From positions 496,001 to 560,000 of the forward strand of contig NZ_MTQM01000009.1 in assembly GCF_001984105.1 (NCBI RefSeq): 64,000 bases of DNA, given 5' to 3'. The position numbers and the translations under genes are program-made. Positions 8,337 through 18,228 of the stretch are shown here, piece after piece. Numbering within the stretch: position 1 is the stretch's first letter; the number at the start of each line of letters is the position of its first letter. The notes under the pieces were generated by a model, which was given only the letters and a program-made list of their open reading frames with translations, was not told the origin of the DNA and ran no database searches. Source of the DNA: Microbacterium sp. CSI-V. GTDB lineage: Bacteria > Actinomycetota > Actinomycetes > Actinomycetales > Microbacteriaceae.

Positions 8337-9650
8337 ATGACCTCCTTCCGACCCGAAGCCGTCGAGGGCCAGGCGCCCCCGGCCGACTCCGTGCACCCGC
8401 GCGATTCCCGCACCGACACCCCGACGTCGGTGTCGCGCCTGAACGACACGATCCGCGGCTTCATCGAGCGCTGGGGGTCGGTCTGGGTCGAGGGCGAGAT
8501 CACCTCGTTCAACCGGCGGGGCGGCAACGTCTTCGGGCGCCTGAAGGATCTCGGAACCGACTCGACCGTCGCTTTCCGCATCTGGTCGAGCACGCTCGCG
8601 CGGTTGCCGAAGGATCTGCAGGTCGGCGACCACGTCGTCGCGTGCGTCAAGGCCGACTACTTCCCCCGGACCGGCGACTTCTCGTTCTCGGTGTCGGCGA
8701 TGCGCCATGTGGGCCTCGGCGAGCAGCTCGAGCGTCTGGAGCGGCTGCGCGTGCAGTTGCGGTCCGAGGGACTGTTCGACCCCGCGCGCAAGAAGAAGCT
8801 GCCCTTCCTCCCCCACTGCATCGGACTCATCACGGGCGAGAACTCGGATGCCGAGAAGGACGTGCACCGCAACGCCGAGCTGCGCTGGCCGCAGGTGCGG
8901 TTCCGCACGCGGTACGCCGCGGTGCAGGGCGACCGCTGCGTCCCCGAGACGCTGGCGGCACTGAAGGCGCTGGATGCCGACCCCGACGTCGACGTCATCG
9001 TGATCGCCCGCGGCGGCGGGGATCCGCAGACGCTCCTCGGCTTCAGCGATGAGCGACTCGTGCGCGCGGTGGCCGCGGCATCCACCCCGATCGTCAGCGC
9101 CATCGGCCACGAGAACGACCGTCCGCTGCTGGACGACGTCGCCGACGTGCGCGCCTCCACCCCGACCGACGCCGCCAAGCGCGTGGTGCCCGACGTCAGC
9201 GAGCAGCGTGCGCTTGTCGCGCAGCTGCGGGCGCGCCTGACGAGCCGACTCACGCAGCGCGTGCTCCACGACATCGCGCAGCTCGAGCAGCTGCGTTCGC
9301 GTCCGGTGTTGCGGACGCCCCACTCGATGCTCACCTCCCGCGCGCAGGACATCTGGATGCTCGCGACTCGCGGGCGCGACGTCGTCGACCGCCGACTGCA
9401 GGGCGAGGAGCGGCGGACGCGGGAACTCCGGGCTTCGCTGCGCGCTCTCTCACCGGAAGCCACCCTGGCGCGCGGATACGCGATCGCGCAGGTCGAGGGT
9501 GGTGGGATCGTGCGCGACGCGACGCAGGCACCCGCGGGCTCTCGCGTCGTGGTGACCGTCGCCGAGGGCGCGTTCGGCGCCTCCTCCACCGGCCCGGTCG
9601 ACGGCGCCGAGTCCCCGGCGGACGGCGGCACCTCCGCCGGTCGCGCCTAA
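8337..9650 (+). CDS. xseA: exodeoxyribonuclease VII large subunit
   Basis: Catalytic subunit of exonuclease VII, which degrades single-stranded DNA from both ends; 437 residues. The N-terminal OB-fold begins after a 30-residue leader ([19 protein letters not shown]). The catalytic core contains [35 protein letters not shown] and [22 protein letters not shown], followed by the long coiled-coil arm that recruits XseB and the C-terminal TLARGYAI segment. ATG at 8337 has GAGAGAG just upstream. xseB begins 1 bp after the stop. Confidence 0.96.
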   Translation: MTSFRPEAVEGQAPPADSVHPRDSRTDTPTSVSRLNDTIRGFIERWGSVWVEGEITSFNRRGGNVFGRLKDLGTDSTVAFRIWSSTLARLPKDLQVGDHVVACVKADYFPRTGDFSFSVSAMRHVGLGEQLERLERLRVQLRSEGLFDPARKKKLPFLPHCIGLITGENSDAEKDVHRNAELRWPQVRFRTRYAAVQGDRCVPETLAALKALDADPDVDVIVIARGGGDPQTLLGFSDERLVRAVAAASTPIVSAIGHENDRPLLDDVADVRASTPTDAAKRVVPDVSEQRALVAQLRARLTSRLTQRVLHDIAQLEQLRSRPVLRTPHSMLTSRAQDIWMLATRGRDVVDRRLQGEERRTRELRASLRALSPEATLARGYAIAQVEGGGIVRDATQAPAGSRVVVTVAEGAFGASSTGPVDGAESPADGGTSAGRA

Positions 9651-9651
9651 G

Positions 9652-9891
9652 ATGGATGCCATGACCGCGACGCCTTCCGGCCCCTCCGCCGACGTGGCGT
9701 CTCTGTCGTTCGAGCAGGCTCGGGACGAGCTCGTCCGTGTGGTCGCCGAGCTCGAGCAGGGTGCGCCCACGCTGGAGGAGTCGCTGGCCCTCTGGGAACG
9801 CGGCGAGCAGCTCTCGGCCCGCTGTGAAGAATGGCTGCTCGGCGCCAAGCGACGGCTCGACGCCGCGCGCGACGAGGGTGAGGAGTCCTGA
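9652..9891 (+). CDS. xseB: exodeoxyribonuclease VII small subunit
   Basis: Small helical subunit of exonuclease VII, 79 residues. It has the typical sequence [19 protein letters not shown] then [20 protein letters not shown]. It starts at ATG 9652, directly after the xseA stop; an internal ATG three codons on is an alternative. It overlaps the next gene by 1 bp, so xseA-xseB-DUF4245-carbonic anhydrase read as one operon. Confidence 0.95.
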   Translation: MDAMTATPSGPSADVASLSFEQARDELVRVVAELEQGAPTLEESLALWERGEQLSARCEEWLLGAKRRLDAARDEGEES

Positions 9892-10523
9892 TGGCCCGCA
9901 TCGTCGCCGAGCTCGGTCGCCCCGAGACGCCCGAGGAGACAGCGGCCCGTAAGGCCGAGTCGTCGCGCCGTTACCGCTCCAGCAAGACCTTCCGCAACCT
10001 CGTCGCCGCGCTCCTCGTCACCGTGGCCGTCGTCCTCGTCGTGGTCGCGGCGGTTCCGCGCGGCGAGCCCGCCCCCCGTCCGGAGCCCGACGTCGTGGCC
10101 CTCGCCGCCGACCTGTCCCGCGAGATCGGTCGCCCCGCCCTGTCGCCGTCGCTCCCCGACGGCTGGCGCGTGAACCAGGCGACGACCGAGGGTCAGGGCG
10201 GCACCGAGGCGTGGACGATGGTCTACGTCCGCTCCGGCGAGTCCGGGTTCGTGCGCGTCGCGCAGGGCCTGGACACCGGCGAGGAGTGGGTCGCCCAGAT
10301 CCTGGGCGGAGCGCGCAGCACCGAGACCGTGGCGATCGACGGCATCGACTGGAACGTCTACCGGCCCAGCGACCCCGAACGTGCCGGCAACATCACCTAC
10401 GCGCTGTCGACCCCCGCCGGGCCCGATCAGGTACTGATCTACGGCGACGCCAGCCCCGAGACGACCGCGACCGCCGCGGCATCCGTCACCGCCCAGGTTC
10501 GAGAACTGAGAGAGACCCCGTGA
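9891..10523 (+). CDS. DUF4245 membrane-anchored protein
   Basis: A 210-residue actinobacterial protein of the DUF4245 family. A cytoplasmic N-terminus of about 35 residues and one transmembrane helix (about 37-57, [20 protein letters not shown]) are followed by an exported domain of unknown function ([41 protein letters not shown]). The family is commonly encoded beside xseAB, glpX or fum. It overlaps xseB by 1 bp and the carbonic anhydrase gene by 4 bp. No catalytic residues can be proposed. Confidence 0.85.
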   Translation: MARIVAELGRPETPEETAARKAESSRRYRSSKTFRNLVAALLVTVAVVLVVVAAVPRGEPAPRPEPDVVALAADLSREIGRPALSPSLPDGWRVNQATTEGQGGTEAWTMVYVRSGESGFVRVAQGLDTGEEWVAQILGGARSTETVAIDGIDWNVYRPSDPERAGNITYALSTPAGPDQVLIYGDASPETTATAAASVTAQVRELRETP

Positions 10524-11179
10524 GCGAGCGCATCACCCCCCGTGCCGTGTGGACCCAGATGCTCGAGGGCAACCGCCGCTTCGTGTCGGGCGAACCCGCG
10601 CACCCGCGCCAGGACGTCGAACGTCGCGCGGAACTCGCGAGCTCGCAGCACCCCACGGCCGCTCTCTTCGGCTGCTCCGACTCGCGCCTCGCGGCCGAGA
10701 TCATCTTCGACCAGGGCCTGGGCGACCTGTTCGTCGTCCGCAACGCCGGCCAGGTCATCTCCGACTCGGTGATCGGCAGCCTCGAGTACGCCGTCGGCGT
10801 GCTGGAGGTCCCGCTCATCGTGGTGCTCGCGCACGACGCGTGCGGTGCCGTGGGGGCCGCGATCGACAGCACCGGCATCGACGCCCCGACCCTCCCTCCC
10901 TACATCTGGCGCCAGATCGCCCCGATCGTCCCGGCCGTGCGTCGGGTGCAGCGCGAAGAGGCCGCCGCCGGCCGCGCGGCCGACCGCATCGACGCCGAGC
11001 TGGTGGGTCGAGAGCACCTGCGCCACACCGTCGCCGATCTGCTGCGCGCCTCCGAGCTCATCGCCGAGGCCGTCGCCGAAGGTCGGGTCGCGGTCGTGGG
11101 CGCCAACTACCGACTCGACGACGGGGAAGCCGTCCCCGTCGTGAGCGTGGGCGACGTGGACGACTCCCGCGCCGCCTGA
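10520..11179 (+). CDS. beta-class carbonic anhydrase
   Basis: Zinc carbonic anhydrase, 219 residues, interconverting CO2 and bicarbonate. The zinc ligands are C52 (in GCSDSR, with the Asp54/Arg56 dyad), H105 and C108 (in HDACGA). The segment [10 protein letters not shown] is typical of the beta class. GTG start overlaps the previous gene by 4 bp (GTGA), so it is coupled. The length and a middle insertion ([14 protein letters not shown]) match actinobacterial members. Bicarbonate supply could serve ppc and biotin carboxylases elsewhere. Confidence 0.93.
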   Translation: MSERITPRAVWTQMLEGNRRFVSGEPAHPRQDVERRAELASSQHPTAALFGCSDSRLAAEIIFDQGLGDLFVVRNAGQVISDSVIGSLEYAVGVLEVPLIVVLAHDACGAVGAAIDSTGIDAPTLPPYIWRQIAPIVPAVRRVQREEAAAGRAADRIDAELVGREHLRHTVADLLRASELIAEAVAEGRVAVVGANYRLDDGEAVPVVSVGDVDDSRAA

Positions 11180-11211
11180 CACCGCACGAAACGATCTGGA
11201 GGAACGACGAC

Positions 11212-12606
11212 GTGACCGACATCGAGTACCGCATCGAACACGACACCATGGGTGAGGTGCGGGTGCCCAAGGACGCCCTCTACGCCGCGCAGACGCAGCG
11301 CGCGGTCGAGAACTTCCCCATCTCGGGTTCGGGGCTGGAGTCGACGCAGATCGCCGCGCTCGCCCGCATCAAGAAGGCGGCGGCGCTGGCGAACAAAGAG
11401 CTCGGGACGCTCGACCCGCGCGTCGCGGACGCCATCGCCCAGGCCGCCGACGAGGTCATCACCGGCGCGTACGACGCGCACTTCCCGGTCGACACGTACC
11501 AGACCGGGAGCGGCACCTCGTCGAACATGAACATGAACGAGGTCCTGGCGACCCTCGCCACCCGGATCCTCGGCGACACCGTCCACCCCAACGACCACGT
11601 CAACGCCTCGCAGTCCTCGAACGACGTCTTCCCCACCTCGGTGCACATCGCGGTCACACAGGCCCTCATCGACGACCTCATCCCGGCGCTCGACCACCTG
11701 TCCGTCGCGCTCGAGGCCAAGGCCGAGGCGTGGAAGGGCATCGTCAAGTCCGGTCGCACCCACCTCATGGATGCCACCCCGGTCACGCTCGGCCAGGAGT
11801 TCGGCGGCTACGCCCGCCAGATGCGCCTCGGCATCGAGCGCGTGCAGGCCGTCCTCCCCCGCGTCGGCGAGGTGCCCCTCGGCGGAACGGCCGTCGGCAC
11901 CGGGATCAACACGCCGCTGGGCTTCCCGCAGAAGGTCATCGAGCTGCTCGCCGCCGAGACCGAGCTCCCCATCACCGAGGCCAAGGACCACTTCGAGGCG
12001 CAGGCGAACCGTGACGGTCTCGTCGAGGCATCCGGTGCCCTGCGCACCATCGCGGTGTCGCTGACCAAGATCAACAACGACATCCGCTGGATGGGGTCGG
12101 GGCCGAACACGGGCCTCGGAGAGCTGCACATCCCCGACCTGCAGCCCGGTTCCTCGATCATGCCCGGCAAGGTCAACCCGGTCGTCCCCGAGGCCACGCT
12201 GATGGTGTGCGCACGGGTCATCGGCAACGACGCCACCGTCGCCTGGGCGGGCGCGTCGGGTTCGTTCGAGCTCAACGTCGCGATCCCCGTGATGGGCACG
12301 GCGCTGCTGGAGTCCATCCGCCTGCTGTCCAACGCCATGCGCGTGCTCGCCGACAAGACGATCGACGGCCTCGAGGCCAACGTCGCCCGCGCCGAGGCGT
12401 TCGCCGGGATGTCCCCGTCGATCGTCACGCCCCTGAACAAGGTCATCGGGTACGAGGCCGCGGCGAAGATCGCGAAGCACTCGGTGGCCAAGGGCATCAC
12501 GGTCCGCGAAGCCGTCATCGACCTCGGCTACGTGGAGCGCGGCGAGATCACCGAAGAGGTGCTCGACGCCAAGCTCGACCTGCTGTCGATGACCCACCCG
12601 GGCTGA
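11212..12606 (+). CDS. fumC: class II fumarate hydratase
   Basis: Iron-independent fumarase of the TCA cycle, 464 residues. Signature [12 protein letters not shown], the substrate-site [17 protein letters not shown], and [19 protein letters not shown] are present. GTG at 11212 follows GGAGG with 9-bp spacing. The gene lies 32 bp after the carbonic anhydrase gene, probably on the same transcript. The glpX-fum-DUF4245 neighbourhood is an old actinobacterial arrangement, although glpX sits on the other side here. Confidence 0.96.
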   Translation: MTDIEYRIEHDTMGEVRVPKDALYAAQTQRAVENFPISGSGLESTQIAALARIKKAAALANKELGTLDPRVADAIAQAADEVITGAYDAHFPVDTYQTGSGTSSNMNMNEVLATLATRILGDTVHPNDHVNASQSSNDVFPTSVHIAVTQALIDDLIPALDHLSVALEAKAEAWKGIVKSGRTHLMDATPVTLGQEFGGYARQMRLGIERVQAVLPRVGEVPLGGTAVGTGINTPLGFPQKVIELLAAETELPITEAKDHFEAQANRDGLVEASGALRTIAVSLTKINNDIRWMGSGPNTGLGELHIPDLQPGSSIMPGKVNPVVPEATLMVCARVIGNDATVAWAGASGSFELNVAIPVMGTALLESIRLLSNAMRVLADKTIDGLEANVARAEAFAGMSPSIVTPLNKVIGYEAAAKIAKHSVAKGITVREAVIDLGYVERGEITEEVLDAKLDLLSMTHPG

Positions 12607-12634
12607 GCCGGATCGCGACGACGCCGGGGAACGC

Positions 12635-12640
12635 CATAAT
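12635..12640 (+). promoter_or_regulatory. -10 of the sensor kinase gene (leaderless)
   Basis: CATAAT, 6 bp before the ATG at 12647. Confidence 0.5.
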
Positions 12641-12646
12641 CAGAGG

Positions 12647-14062
12647 ATGATCCGCCGCACGAGACCCTTCTCGGCACGCGTGCGGCTCCTCGCGGCGATC
12701 CTCGGCGTCGTGCTGCTCGGCCTCATCATCGCCGGCGGCATCACGTTCTTCGTGCAGAGCGAGCGCGTGCTCGCCAACGCCCAGCGACAGCTCGACGGCT
12801 TCGTCTCGACCGTGTCCGCCGGCGGACAGGACGCCGCCGACCTGGTCGCGGCCGCCGTGCCCGGCCGCACGGACGGCACGCTGGCCCTGCGCGGAACCGC
12901 GGTCCTCGCCTCGACCCCGGCCCCGCCGGGCCTCCCGCTCGCCGACGACGTGGACTTCCTCGCCGAGCTGCGTGCCGCGCTGGATCGCGGCGAGATGCGC
13001 GGGCGCCTGGACACGGGCGTCGGCCCGGTCCTCTACGCCGCGGTGGCCGACGAGGATGCCGCGATCGTGCAGGCCATCTCGATCGACCAGCGCATGGAGC
13101 TGGTGACCCTGTCGACCCTCACATACGCGATCGCGGGGGCGGGCGTGCTCCTCGCCGTCGGAGTAGCCGGTTGGTTCGTCACGGGCCGCCTGTTCTCGCC
13201 GCTGCGGAAGCTCCGCGACACGACCGACGCGATCACGATCGCCGATCTCGGGGTGCGCGTCTCGAGTGAAGGCAACGACGAGATCGCCGACCTGACGGCC
13301 TCCGTGAACTCGATGCTCGATCGCCTGGCGATGTCGGTCGCCGCCCAGCGGCAGCTCCTCGACGACGTGCGGCACGAGCTGAAGACGCCGATCACGATCG
13401 TCCGCGGCCACCTCGAGACGATGAACCCCGCCGATCCCGAGGACGTCGTCGAGACCCGCGACCTCGGAATCTCCGAGCTCGACCGGCTCTCGCGCCTCGT
13501 CGACGACATCGACGCCCTCGCCGACGTCGAAGCCGGTTCGCTGTCGGCGGGAGTCGTCGACGTGAGCGCGCTCACCGACCGCGTCGGCGAACTCGTCGCG
13601 GCCATCCCCGAACACACCTGGACGATCGAAGCACGCGGCCGCGGCCGGATCGTCGGCGACCACGACCGTCTCGTCCAAGCGTGGTTGCAGCTCGCCGACA
13701 ACGCCGCGAAGTACACCCCGGCCGGAAGCCCCATCGAGATCGGCAGCTCCGACGACGGTGTGGTCGCGAAACTGTGGGTCCGCGACCACGGCCCCGGCAT
13801 CCCTCCCGCCGCCCGTCATCGTGTGTTCCGCCGCTTCGACCGCGTCTCGACCCGACGCGGCGTCGACGGATCCGGGCTCGGCCTGTCGATCGTGGATGCC
13901 ATCGTGAAGGCGCACGACGGACACTGCACCATCGCCGACACCCCCGGCGGCGGCGCGACCCTGACGATCCACGTGCCCCTGGGCGGAGCGCACACACCGA
14001 CCCACCTTCCGACGCCCGTCCGTGCCGGCGACGTCGTCCAGCAAAGAGAGGCCACCGGATGA
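12647..14062 (+). CDS. sensor histidine kinase
   Basis: Membrane sensor kinase of 471 residues. TM1 is about 12-35, an exported sensor loop of about 115 residues follows, and TM2 is about 157-180 leading into HAMP (LFSPLRKLRDTTDAI). The HisKA H-box is RHELKTPIT with H243, and the ATPase domain has N-box LADNAAKYTP, DHGPGIP and GSGLGLSIV. The sensor loop has no recognisable ligand motif. The stop overlaps the regulator start (ATGA), so kinase precedes regulator, the less usual order. The signal is unknown. Confidence 0.93.
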   Translation: MIRRTRPFSARVRLLAAILGVVLLGLIIAGGITFFVQSERVLANAQRQLDGFVSTVSAGGQDAADLVAAAVPGRTDGTLALRGTAVLASTPAPPGLPLADDVDFLAELRAALDRGEMRGRLDTGVGPVLYAAVADEDAAIVQAISIDQRMELVTLSTLTYAIAGAGVLLAVGVAGWFVTGRLFSPLRKLRDTTDAITIADLGVRVSSEGNDEIADLTASVNSMLDRLAMSVAAQRQLLDDVRHELKTPITIVRGHLETMNPADPEDVVETRDLGISELDRLSRLVDDIDALADVEAGSLSAGVVDVSALTDRVGELVAAIPEHTWTIEARGRGRIVGDHDRLVQAWLQLADNAAKYTPAGSPIEIGSSDDGVVAKLWVRDHGPGIPPAARHRVFRRFDRVSTRRGVDGSGLGLSIVDAIVKAHDGHCTIADTPGGGATLTIHVPLGGAHTPTHLPTPVRAGDVVQQREATG

Positions 14063-14715
14063 CCCGCATCCTCATCGCCGAAGACGAGGAGCGCATCTCT
14101 GCGTTCGTGGCCAAGGGTCTGGAGGCCGCCGGCTACCAGACCCTCATCGTCGAGGACGGAGCCGAGGCTCTCGACACCGCGCTCACCGGCGAGGTGGACC
14201 TCGTCCTGCTGGACGTGGGGTTGCCGACGATGGACGGCTTCGAGGTGCTGCGGAGCCTGCGCGGGCAAGGGTCGTCGATCCCGGTCATCATGCTCACGGC
14301 CCGCACCAGCACCCGCGACACCGTCGACGGACTCGACGCCGGCGCGAACGACTACGTCGCCAAGCCGTTCAAGTTCGACGAGCTGCTCGCCCGCGTCCGT
14401 TCGCGCCTGCGCGAGCCGGTGTCGCTCGGGTCGATCACGATCGCGCACGGCGACGTGTCACTCGACGTCCTCACCCGCCGCGCCGCGATCGGCGCGCGGG
14501 AGATCGATCTCAGCGCGCGCGAGTTCGCCCTCGCCGAGGAGTTCCTCCGTCACGCCGGGCAGGTGTTGAGTCGGGAACAGTTGCTCAGCCGGGTCTGGGG
14601 GCTGGACTTCGATCCCGGCTCCAACGTGGTGGACGTCTACGTCCGATATCTGCGCGCCAAGTTCGGCGCGGCGCGCATCGCCACAGTGCGCGGTGCCGGT
14701 TATCGATGGCAATAG
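14059..14715 (+). CDS. OmpR/PhoB-family response regulator
   Basis: 218-residue regulator. The receiver domain has the acidic pocket EDE (8-10), phosphoacceptor D52 in LLDVGLP, T80 and K102 (AKPF). A winged-helix DNA-binding domain follows (about 125-218, with SREQLLSRVWGLDF and VDVYVRYLRAKF, ending in VRGAGYRWQ). It overlaps the kinase gene by 4 bp and is its cognate partner. A hairpin terminator follows within 20 bp. Targets are unknown. Confidence 0.94.
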   Translation: MTRILIAEDEERISAFVAKGLEAAGYQTLIVEDGAEALDTALTGEVDLVLLDVGLPTMDGFEVLRSLRGQGSSIPVIMLTARTSTRDTVDGLDAGANDYVAKPFKFDELLARVRSRLREPVSLGSITIAHGDVSLDVLTRRAAIGAREIDLSAREFALAEEFLRHAGQVLSREQLLSRVWGLDFDPGSNVVDVYVRYLRAKFGAARIATVRGAGYRWQ

Positions 14716-14732
14716 ACCCCCGAAAACCCAAA

Positions 14733-14758
14733 AGCCCCCGGTTGGGGGGAAACCGGGG
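14733..14758 (+). terminator. terminator after the response regulator
   Basis: Stem CCCCCGGTT / AACCGGGGG (9 bp) with a G-rich 7-nt loop, about 18 bp past the stop. Confidence 0.6.
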
Positions 14759-14882
14759 GTATGGGGATGCGGTCCACGGCGGTCTTCCGACGTACCCGAA
14801 ACGTCGGTGACCTGCACGGCGAACCGTTCTCTTTTCATTTATGGGGGGAACCGCCGAGGCGGTGACGAGGTCTCCCTCGCCA

Positions 14883-15000
14883 TTGACACAACTCTGTCGG
14901 TTCCCCGTGAGAATGCGAGGAGGTGCAGATGAGAAAGCTCTCATCTCGCCGGCCCCACAGCAGAGGGGCCGGGATGCGTGGCATCCCGGCCCCTCCGTAC
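14883..15000 (+). other. possible short transcript (sRNA or mini-ORF) ahead of a terminator
   Basis: A TTGACA box (14883-14888) is followed by GAGGAGG and an ATG at 14929 opening a 37-codon frame. The strong hairpin at 14963-14995 lies inside that frame. A well-spaced -10 is not clear. I cannot say whether this is a small RNA, a leader peptide or chance. The rest of the 292-bp gap is unremarkable. Confidence 0.25.
14963..14995. terminator. bidirectional hairpin terminator (phoH side)
   Basis: A perfect 15-bp stem GAGGGGCCGGGATGC with a 3-nt loop (GTG), 13 bp after the phoH stop on the minus strand. It would also stop any plus-strand transcript. Confidence 0.8.
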
Positions 15001-15007
15001 GCGATCT

Positions 15008-16375
15008 CTAGGAGAGCTCTCCGGCCTCCAGCAGCTCGGTGACGAGCGCGGCGATGGCGGACCGCTCCGACCGGGTCAGCGTGACGTGGCCGAAGAGCGC
15101 GTGGCCCTTGAGCGTTTCGATGACCGAGGCGACACCGTCGTGGCGGCCGACCCGCAGGTTGTCGCGCTGCCCGACGTCGTGGGTGAGCACGACGCGCGAG
15201 TTCTGGCCGATGCGGCTCAGCACCGTCAGCAGGACGTTGCGTTCGAGCGACTGCGCCTCGTCGACGATCACGAACGCGTCATGCAGCGAGCGACCGCGGA
15301 TGTGGGTGAGGGGCAGAACCTCGAGCATGCCGCGCGCCAGCACCTCTTCGAGTACGTTCCCCGACACCACCGAGCCCAGCGTGTCGAACACCGCCTGCCC
15401 CCACGGGCCCATCTTCTCGGCCTGGTCTCCGGGCAGGTAGCCCAGCTCCTGCCCGCCCACGGCGAACAGCGGACGGAAGACGATGATCTTCTTCTGCTGC
15501 TGACGCTCCAGCACCGCCTCGAGGGCCGCGCACAGCGCGAGTGCCGACTTGCCGGTCCCGGCGCGGCCTCCGAGCGAAACGATCCCCACCTCCGGGTCGA
15601 GCAGCAGGTCGATCGCGATCCGCTGCTCGGCCGAGCGTCCGTGCAGACCGAACGCGTCACGGTCGCCGCGGACGAGCCGGAACTCGCCGTCGCCGGTGAC
15701 ACGACCCAACGCCGAGCCCCGCTCCGAGTGGATGATGAGGCCCGTGTTGACCGGGAGGCCGCGGACGTCGTCGCTGGCGGCGACCTCCGATTCGTACAGG
15801 TCGCTGAGGTCGTCTCCCGAGACGTCGATCGAGGCGATCCCGGTCCAGCCCGAGTCCATCGCCTGCTCGGCGAGGTACTCCTCGGCGGAGAGGCCCAGCG
15901 ACGATGCCTTGACGCGCATCGGCAGGTCCTTCGAGACCACCGTGACCTCGGCGCCGTCGCGCGCGATGTTCATCGCAACCGCGAGGATGCGACTGTCGTT
16001 GTCGCCCAGGCGCATGCCCGACGGGAGCACCGAGGGGTCGGTGTTGTTCAGCTCGACGCGGAGCGTGCCGTCGGTGCCCACCGGCACGGGGAAGTCGAGG
16101 CGGCCGTGCTCGATGCGCAACTCGTCGAGGTGGCGCAGCGCCTGCCGCGCGAAGTAGCCGATCTCGGGGTCGTGGCGCTTGCCCTCGAGCTCGGTGATCA
16201 CCACGACCGGGATCACGACCGAATGCTCGGCGAAGCGGAAGAACGCCCGCGGGTCGCTCAACAGGACGGAGGTGTCCAGAACGTAGGTGCGCAGAGCCTG
16301 ATCGGCTGAGGCATCCGGTTCCGAAACACTGCTGTCGACGACGTTCCGCTGGTCGTACGGTGCTCGTGCAGTCAC
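15008..16375 (-). CDS. PhoH-family ATPase with N-terminal PIN domain (PhoH2-like)
   Basis: 455-residue fusion of a PIN ribonuclease domain and a PhoH ATPase, as in mycobacterial PhoH2, described as an RNA helicase/RNase. The PIN domain opens with [13 protein letters not shown] (catalytic Asp about 34), with further acids in [10 protein letters not shown] and GDNDSRILA. The ATPase half carries Walker A GRAGTGKS and Walker B VIVDEAQS. The GTG at 16375 is chosen because GGGAGTGG lies upstream; an earlier in-frame GTG (16432) is possible. No antitoxin-like gene is adjacent. Confidence 0.9.
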   Translation of the reverse strand: MTARAPYDQRNVVDSSVSEPDASADQALRTYVLDTSVLLSDPRAFFRFAEHSVVIPVVVITELEGKRHDPEIGYFARQALRHLDELRIEHGRLDFPVPVGTDGTLRVELNNTDPSVLPSGMRLGDNDSRILAVAMNIARDGAEVTVVSKDLPMRVKASSLGLSAEEYLAEQAMDSGWTGIASIDVSGDDLSDLYESEVAASDDVRGLPVNTGLIIHSERGSALGRVTGDGEFRLVRGDRDAFGLHGRSAEQRIAIDLLLDPEVGIVSLGGRAGTGKSALALCAALEAVLERQQQKKIIVFRPLFAVGGQELGYLPGDQAEKMGPWGQAVFDTLGSVVSGNVLEEVLARGMLEVLPLTHIRGRSLHDAFVIVDEAQSLERNVLLTVLSRIGQNSRVVLTHDVGQRDNLRVGRHDGVASVIETLKGHALFGHVTLTRSERSAIAALVTELLEAGELS

Positions 16376-16409
16376 AACCCACTCCCGACCCGGGTGTCTC
16401 ACCCGGCTG

Positions 16410-16438
16410 TCACGAGTCGACCTGTGGGTCACGAGTCG
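16410..16438. repeat. direct repeat upstream of phoH
   Basis: TCACGAGTCG occurs at 16410-16419 and 16429-16438, 19 bp apart, in the phoH upstream region. It may be a regulator site. Confidence 0.3.
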
Positions 16439-16560
16439 CGATCCGAAGGCCGACTCGACCGGGCTCCGTGCCCGATGACCTCACCGTAAAGCCTTCCGCG
16501 GGCACGTGGGGTCGCGAACACGCCCGGAAAAATGACGAGTGCGTTAACGCTGACGCGCGG

Positions 16561-17343
16561 CTACTGGCCGAATCGGCGGTCGCGCGCGGAGAAGTCGCGG
16601 ATCGCGCGAAGGAAGTCCACTTCGCGCAGGTCGGGACCGAGCGCCTCGACGAAATAGAACTCCGAGTGCGCCGACTGCCAGAGGAGGAAGTCGCTCAGAC
16701 GCTGCTCCCCCGAGGTGCGGATGACGAGGTCGGGGTCGGCCTGGCCGCCGGTGTACAGGTGCTCGCCGATCTGCTCGGGAGTGAGGCTCGCCGCCAGCTC
16801 CTCGAGCGACCCGCCCCGCTGATCGTGTTTGGCGATGATGCTGCGCACCGCGTCGACGATCTCGCTGCGGCCGCCGTAGCCGACGGCGAGGTTGACGTGC
16901 AGACCGGTGTGCGAGCGGGTCCGGTCGGTGACCTCCCGCAGCACCTCGGCGAGGGCGGGGGGCAGATCGTCGGCCCGCCCCACGTGCTGCACACGCCAGT
17001 CGGGTTCGTGCGACAGTTCGCGGGCGAGCTCGGCGATGATCTCGATGAGGTCCTCCAGCTCGCGGGAGTCGCGCTTGCGGAGGTTGTCGTTGGACAACAG
17101 GTACAGCGAGACGACCTTGATGCCGAGGTCGTCGCACCACCGGAGGAACTCGTGCATCTTGGCCGCGCCGGCGCGGTGGCCGTGTGCGGCGCTGTCGAAG
17201 CCGAGCTGCCGCGCCCAGCGGCGATTGCCGTCGATCATCATCGCCACGTGATGCGGCACGGTCGCGGGCATCTGCCGGCGCAGGCGCTGGATGTACAGCC
17301 GGTAGAGGGGACCCCGCCCCTCGTTCCTCCACACGCGCGCCAC
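16561..17343 (-). CDS. uppS: cis-isoprenyl diphosphate synthase (UppS/Rv1086-like)
   Basis: Cis-prenyltransferase of 260 residues. The catalytic Asp is D38 in MMIDGNRRWARQLG. The downstream signature SGEQRLSDFLLWQSAHSEFYF and the pyrophosphate-binding arginines are present. Actinobacteria often have two homologues, one making a short Z,E-farnesyl product and one decaprenyl diphosphate. The position beside a hemolysin III-like gene matches the short-chain Rv1086 type as I recall it, but product length cannot be read from sequence. GTG start has a leaderless -10 (TAGCGT). Confidence 0.9.
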   Translation of the reverse strand: MARVWRNEGRGPLYRLYIQRLRRQMPATVPHHVAMMIDGNRRWARQLGFDSAAHGHRAGAAKMHEFLRWCDDLGIKVVSLYLLSNDNLRKRDSRELEDLIEIIAELARELSHEPDWRVQHVGRADDLPPALAEVLREVTDRTRSHTGLHVNLAVGYGGRSEIVDAVRSIIAKHDQRGGSLEELAASLTPEQIGEHLYTGGQADPDLVIRTSGEQRLSDFLLWQSAHSEFYFVEALGPDLREVDFLRAIRDFSARDRRFGQ

Positions 17344-17349
17344 CCGGCT

Positions 17350-17355
17350 ACGCTA
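17350..17355 (-). promoter_or_regulatory. -10 of uppS (leaderless)
   Basis: TAGCGT on the minus strand, 6 bp before the GTG start. Confidence 0.45.
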
Positions 17356-17446
17356 CCGCGTCGACCTCCGCGCGGCACGGTTCGCCCGTCTCCGCGGCGA
17401 GCCGCCGTGGCCCGACCATGTGCCCGCGCGGGTATGCGGGCCGACG

Positions 17447-17452
17447 TAGGCT
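17447..17452 (+). promoter_or_regulatory. -10 of the hemolysin III-like gene (leaderless)
   Basis: TAGGCT, 6 bp before the GTG at 17459. It is back to back with the leaderless uppS promoter in the 115-bp divergent gap. Confidence 0.5.
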
Positions 17453-17458
17453 CGACGC

Positions 17459-18184
17459 GTGACGCCTTCCCCCACCGGTGACGGACCGGAGATGCCGCAG
17501 CTCCCCCTCCTCGAGGCGGGGGCCGTCGGTGCGCAGGCCGATCTGAAGCCCACCTGGCGCGGCTGGATCCACGCCGGCACGTTCCCCGTGGCCATCGCCG
17601 CCGGCATCGTCCTGATCAGCCTCGCGCAGGGTGCTCCGGCGAAATGGGCCTCCGCGGTCTTCATGGCGACGTCGATGCTGCTGTTCGGCAACTCGGCGCT
17701 GTACCACCGGTTCAACTGGAAGCCGAAGACGAGGGCGGTGCTCAAGCGCATCGACCACGCCAACATCCTGCTGCTCATCGCGGGGACGTACACGCCGTTG
17801 GCCGTCCTGGCGCTGGACACCCCGCAGACGATCCTGCTGCTGTCGATCGTCTGGGGCGGGGCGATCCTCGGGATCTTCTTCCGCGTGTTCTGGATCAACG
17901 CCCCGCGCTGGCTCTACGTGGCGCTCTATCTCGCCCTCGGCTGGGCGGCGGTGATGTACATCGTCGACCTGTTGAACGCGAACGTCGCGATGATGGTGCT
18001 CGTCGTCATCGGGGGACTGCTCTACACGGCGGGGGCCATCGTGTACGCGCTCAAGCGCCCCAACCCGTGGCCCGGCCACTTCGGCTTCCACGAGATCTTC
18101 CACGTGTGCACGGTCCTGGCGTTCCTCTGCCACTGGACGGCGTGCCTGCTGATCGCGATGCACCCCGCCTTCCACGGCGGATAG
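17459..18184 (+). CDS. hemolysin III / PAQR-type membrane protein
   Basis: 241-residue protein with seven predicted transmembrane helices after a 35-residue cytoplasmic leader. Family residues include the histidine-containing YHRFNW segment, DHANILLLIAGTYTP, and the C-terminal GFHEIFHVCTVLAFLCHW, whose histidines form the putative metal site of PAQR-like hydrolases. The hemolysin name is historical; a lipid-hydrolase or stress role is more likely but unproven. It is divergent from uppS, as in other actinobacteria. Confidence 0.9.
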   Translation: MTPSPTGDGPEMPQLPLLEAGAVGAQADLKPTWRGWIHAGTFPVAIAAGIVLISLAQGAPAKWASAVFMATSMLLFGNSALYHRFNWKPKTRAVLKRIDHANILLLIAGTYTPLAVLALDTPQTILLLSIVWGGAILGIFFRVFWINAPRWLYVALYLALGWAAVMYIVDLLNANVAMMVLVVIGGLLYTAGAIVYALKRPNPWPGHFGFHEIFHVCTVLAFLCHWTACLLIAMHPAFHGG

Positions 18185-18195
18185 CGACGGATGCC

Positions 18196-18228
18196 GCTCC
18201 CCCGCGGCGCGGATCAGCTGCGGGGAGC
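18196..18228. terminator. possible hairpin between convergent genes
   Basis: GCTCCCCCGC pairs with GCGGGGAGC (one bulged C). It overlaps the 3' end of the following minus-strand gene. Confidence 0.4.

Noticed and set aside
16376..16432. Earlier GTG (16432) as phoH start
   Set aside because: The extra residues are Arg/His-rich and unlike the family, and the later GTG has GGGAGTGG upstream. It cannot be fully excluded.
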